From contig NZ_JBNPXV010000008.1 in NCBI RefSeq assembly GCF_050433125.1, positions 1 through 64,000 on the forward strand: a DNA stretch of 64,000 bases. The letters are read 5' to 3'. Position numbers and translations under genes: made by a program. Under the pieces are notes generated by a model. The model had not been told where the DNA came from. It did not search any database and saw only the letters and a program-made list of their open reading frames with translations. The stretch comes from Roseimarinus sediminis (GTDB taxonomy: Bacteria > Bacteroidota > Bacteroidia > Bacteroidales > Prolixibacteraceae). Numbering within the stretch: the first letter of the stretch is position 1; each line of letters begins with the position of its first letter. This document shows positions 61,879-64,000 of the stretch, in pieces.

Positions 61879-63114
61879 TTAGTTGTATGCCGATTCACCA
61901 TGTTCGTAAACATCGAGTCCTTCTTCTTCGACCTTGCGTTCAACGCGAAGTACTTTCGCCTTTTTAAGGATGAAGAAAAGCAACAATCCGGCACCGAAGG
62001 CCCAAACAAAGAAGGCGAGCACACCAATGGCCTGAACTCCCAGTAAATGAGCTCCGTGTCCGTAGAACAGCCCCTCGGAAGTTGAGAACAAACCAACGGC
62101 AAGCGTTCCAAAGGCACCGCTTACACCGTGCACCGAGATGGCACCAACAGGATCGTCAACCTTCAATACTTTGTCGATAAATTCAACCGCAAAAGGTAAA
62201 ATAATACCAGCCATGATACCAATCATGAGTGCTCCTGCGGGATTCACCGCATCGGTTCCGGCCGTAATGGCCACCAGGCCTGCCAGTGCGCCGTTTAGCG
62301 AAAGCGACAAGGTAGGACGTTTGTATCGGAACCAGGCAACCAGCATGGCAGTTACAGCACCTCCGGCAGCAGCCAGGTTGGTTGTTACAGCTATATGTCC
62401 CAGTGCTACTGCGTTGTCGGTACCGGCAGCAGCCAGCTGCGAACCGGGGTTAAAACCGAACCATCCAAACCAGAGGATGAATACACCCAAAGCACCCAGG
62501 AGCAGGTTGTGACCCGGAATTGCAGTTGGTTTACCATCTTTTCCATATTTACCGATTCGAGGCCCTATGATTGCAGCGCCAGCCAAACCGACCCAGGCAC
62601 CCACACTGTGAACAATCGATGATCCGGCAAAATCGTGGAAGCCCAGTTCGCTCAACCAGCCACCACCCCAGGTCCAGTGACCCGATATCGGATAAATCAG
62701 CACCGTGATAACAATCGTGAAAATCAGATAGGCCTTGAATTCGGTACGCTCGGCCATGGCTCCTGAAACAATGGTAGCCGCTGTTGCTGCAAAAACAGTT
62801 TGGAAAAACAGGTCGGCGTAGTCGGAATAATTATCTCCAAAGCCGCTGCTCATAAAGAACAAATCGGGAGTTCCTATTAAACCGGCAATTGAATCACCAT
62901 ACATAAGGGTAAAACCAATTACCCAGTAGAGTATCGAACCGATGGAAAAGTCCATCAGGTTTTTCATCAGAATATTGGCAGTGTTTTTCGAGCGGGTGAA
63001 TCCTGCTTCAACCATCGCAAATCCCGGCTGCATAAACATCACCAGGAAGGCGGCGATCAGCAACCACATGTTATCTATGCCTATTTGCAGGCCTTTTATA
63101 GTTTCTTCCATCAT
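61879..63114 (-). CDS. amt: ammonium transporter (Amt)
   Basis: The 411-residue trimeric inner-membrane channel has 11 helices. The twin pore histidines are in the segments DFAGSSIVHSVGAWVGLAGA and ISVHGVSGAFGTLAVG. The C-terminal cytoplasmic tail is short with a conserved Asp-x2-x-HGE pattern (DVYEHGESAYN). It follows the PII gene on the same strand, so PII would bind and block it when nitrogen is ample. Confidence 0.95.
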   Translation of the reverse strand: MMEETIKGLQIGIDNMWLLIAAFLVMFMQPGFAMVEAGFTRSKNTANILMKNLMDFSIGSILYWVIGFTLMYGDSIAGLIGTPDLFFMSSGFGDNYSDYADLFFQTVFAATAATIVSGAMAERTEFKAYLIFTIVITVLIYPISGHWTWGGGWLSELGFHDFAGSSIVHSVGAWVGLAGAAIIGPRIGKYGKDGKPTAIPGHNLLLGALGVFILWFGWFGFNPGSQLAAAGTDNAVALGHIAVTTNLAAAGGAVTAMLVAWFRYKRPTLSLSLNGALAGLVAITAGTDAVNPAGALMIGIMAGIILPFAVEFIDKVLKVDDPVGAISVHGVSGAFGTLAVGLFSTSEGLFYGHGAHLLGVQAIGVLAFFVWAFGAGLLLFFILKKAKVLRVERKVEEEGLDVYEHGESAYN

Positions 63115-63155
63115 CTTAAATTTTAATCTGTTAAACTTTTAGAACTTGCCGGGTG

Positions 63156-63512
63156 CTACACTTCTTCATCTTTGATATAGAGTGATTCATCACCAAACTC
63201 CCCGGTCCTGATCCGGTAGGATTCCTCAATGTTGACTATGAAAATCTTTCCATCGCCAATTTCGCCGGTACGTGCTGACTTCATAATGGCCAACACCGTT
63301 TTTTCGACATTCTTATCACGAACAATGATGGACAACTTGGTCCGCTCAATGGTACTGGTATCGTATTTGATACCCCTGTAAATTCTTCCCTGACGGGCTT
63401 TACCAATTCCCCTTACATCCCAGAAGGAGAAAAAATCAATTCCGGCTTCGGCCAGTGCATCCTTGACCTCCTCGAATTTTGATTTTCTTATAATTGCTTC
63501 AATTTTTTTCAT
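63156..63512 (-). CDS. glnK: PII nitrogen regulatory protein
   Basis: The 118-residue protein has a PII trimer fold. T-loop: GKARQGRIYRGIKYDTSTIERTKL, with Tyr50 at the uridylylation position (Tyr51 in E. coli). The B-loop KSARTGEIGDGKIFI and the C-loop RIRTGEFGDESLY match the family. Named glnK because it stands beside amt (42 nt gap). Whether it is uridylylated, adenylylated or only ligand-controlled is unclear. Confidence 0.93.
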   Translation of the reverse strand: MKKIEAIIRKSKFEEVKDALAEAGIDFFSFWDVRGIGKARQGRIYRGIKYDTSTIERTKLSIIVRDKNVEKTVLAIMKSARTGEIGDGKIFIVNIEESYRIRTGEFGDESLYIKDEEV

Positions 63513-63552
63513 GTGTTTGAATTTTATGTTATTAACTAAGTGTCAATTTCCA

Positions 63553-64000
63553 TTAAAGCGAAATCCCAACCACAATAAAGAAAGCCTCGGTTGAAGGATT
63601 GAGAATTACTGAGCCTGACACGGGCAGGGAAAAACTTTCGCTCAGCTTGATTTCTTTGCTGGTTCCCAAACCTACATTGCAAAGCATAAAGCCACCATCG
63701 GAGGTATATTGCCCATCGCCTGCACCTACAAATACATCAAGCGCTCCAAATGAATATCCGGCTTCGAGGTAGGTATCCGAAATTCCATCGCCAATCATAT
63801 AAGCGCCAGTCAGGCTCAAACCACCGGTTTCAAAACTGATCGATGGTTCCAGAAAATGCATCGCACCATCGAAATACGGACCACCGAAATAATAGTCGGT
63901 CAGTGTGATGCCCAGACCAAAGTCAAAACTGTACGAGGCATACAAATCCATCTCATAGCCTTCATTGTCAGATACACAAACCGAACCCCATGCTCCAAGC
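63553..64000 (-). CDS. outer-membrane porin-like protein, 5' end cut by the window
   Basis: The reading frame continues upstream of the first ATG at 63951 to the window edge (residues reading LGAWGSVCVSDNEGYE before MDLYASYSF), so the start is missing. The visible ~149 residues are alternating beta-strands ending in VVGISL and resemble the C-terminal part of the TorF-type putative porins that often stand next to amt and glnK in Bacteroidota. Likely a passive outer-membrane channel coupled to ammonium uptake. Confidence 0.7.
   Translation of the reverse strand, partial: LGAWGSVCVSDNEGYEMDLYASYSFDFGLGITLTDYYFGGPYFDGAMHFLEPSISFETGGLSLTGAYMIGDGISDTYLEAGYSFGALDVFVGAGDGQYTSDGGFMLCNVGLGTSKEIKLSESFSLPVSGSVILNPSTEAFFIVVGISL

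Overview
The window is a stretch of a Bacteroidota chromosome. The gene content (RprX/RprY-type two-component pair, long-form IspG, SDR-type mannonate oxidoreductase, DctP as a lipoprotein), promoters of the TTTG-N19-TAnnTTTG kind, and the general lack of Shine-Dalgarno sequences all fit. A marine or gut Marinilabiliales/Prolixibacteraceae-like member is my guess, not something the sequence proves. I see no rRNA, tRNA or CRISPR array.

Positions 1-4350 are visibly more AT-rich than the rest and look like an integron-like cassette island, read leftwards. A truncated tyrosine-recombinase N-terminus (4353-4889) abuts a GTTAGGT core. After it comes a cassette with a 731-residue CHAT-domain protease-like protein. 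Beyond that are long imperfect palindromes of attC type, and a two-gene unit: a lipoprotein with a Cys-containing hydrophobic C-terminus, followed by a small outer-membrane barrel. Positions 4890-9177 are a repeat desert built from degenerate 7-8 bp tandem repeats in a conserved modular order, with a roughly 630-bp duplication. It holds one convincing gene, an unknown 229-residue protein.

Positions 9178-37943 are mostly housekeeping: leuS, a YitT transporter, an M23 peptidase, purN, acpP-fabF-rnc, rprX-rprY, a YqaE-like small membrane protein, an LTA-synthase-like sulfatase-fold enzyme, ppc, lepA, a YebC regulator, a ZIP transporter, an ATP-grasp enzyme, a LABN-domain membrane protein, a nucleotide-sugar epimerase, ispG and a soluble histidine kinase. 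A MITE-like element lies at 24000-24181, and another copy of the repeat-desert material at 27836-27960.

Positions 38085-58443 form a hexuronate (pectin/alginate-type uronic acid) catabolic locus. A long leftward gene run encodes KDG kinase, KDPG aldolase, mannonate oxidoreductase, a second PfkB kinase, an orphan sugar-binding lipoprotein, a LarA-like enzyme, a Gfo/Idh/MocA oxidoreductase, Gnd, a DctPQM TRAP transporter and a tagaturonate-epimerase-family protein. A LacI regulator and uxaC run divergently. A second leftward operon, kduI-kdgF-kduD-DUF4861, processes unsaturated uronates and has its own LacI regulator. Both regulators have clear palindromic operator candidates. The expected route is uronate import by TRAP, UxaC isomerisation, epimerisation of tagaturonate to fructuronate, reduction to mannonate, and then KDG, KDPG, pyruvate and glyceraldehyde-3-phosphate. 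DKI from unsaturated uronates joins at KDG through KduI/KduD. Mannonate dehydratase (UxuA) is not in the window.

The last part (58566-64000) carries a SIMPL-domain protein, an M13 metallopeptidase, and an ammonium-sensing group: amt, a PII protein and the 5'-truncated gene of an outer-membrane porin-like protein that continues past the window edge.
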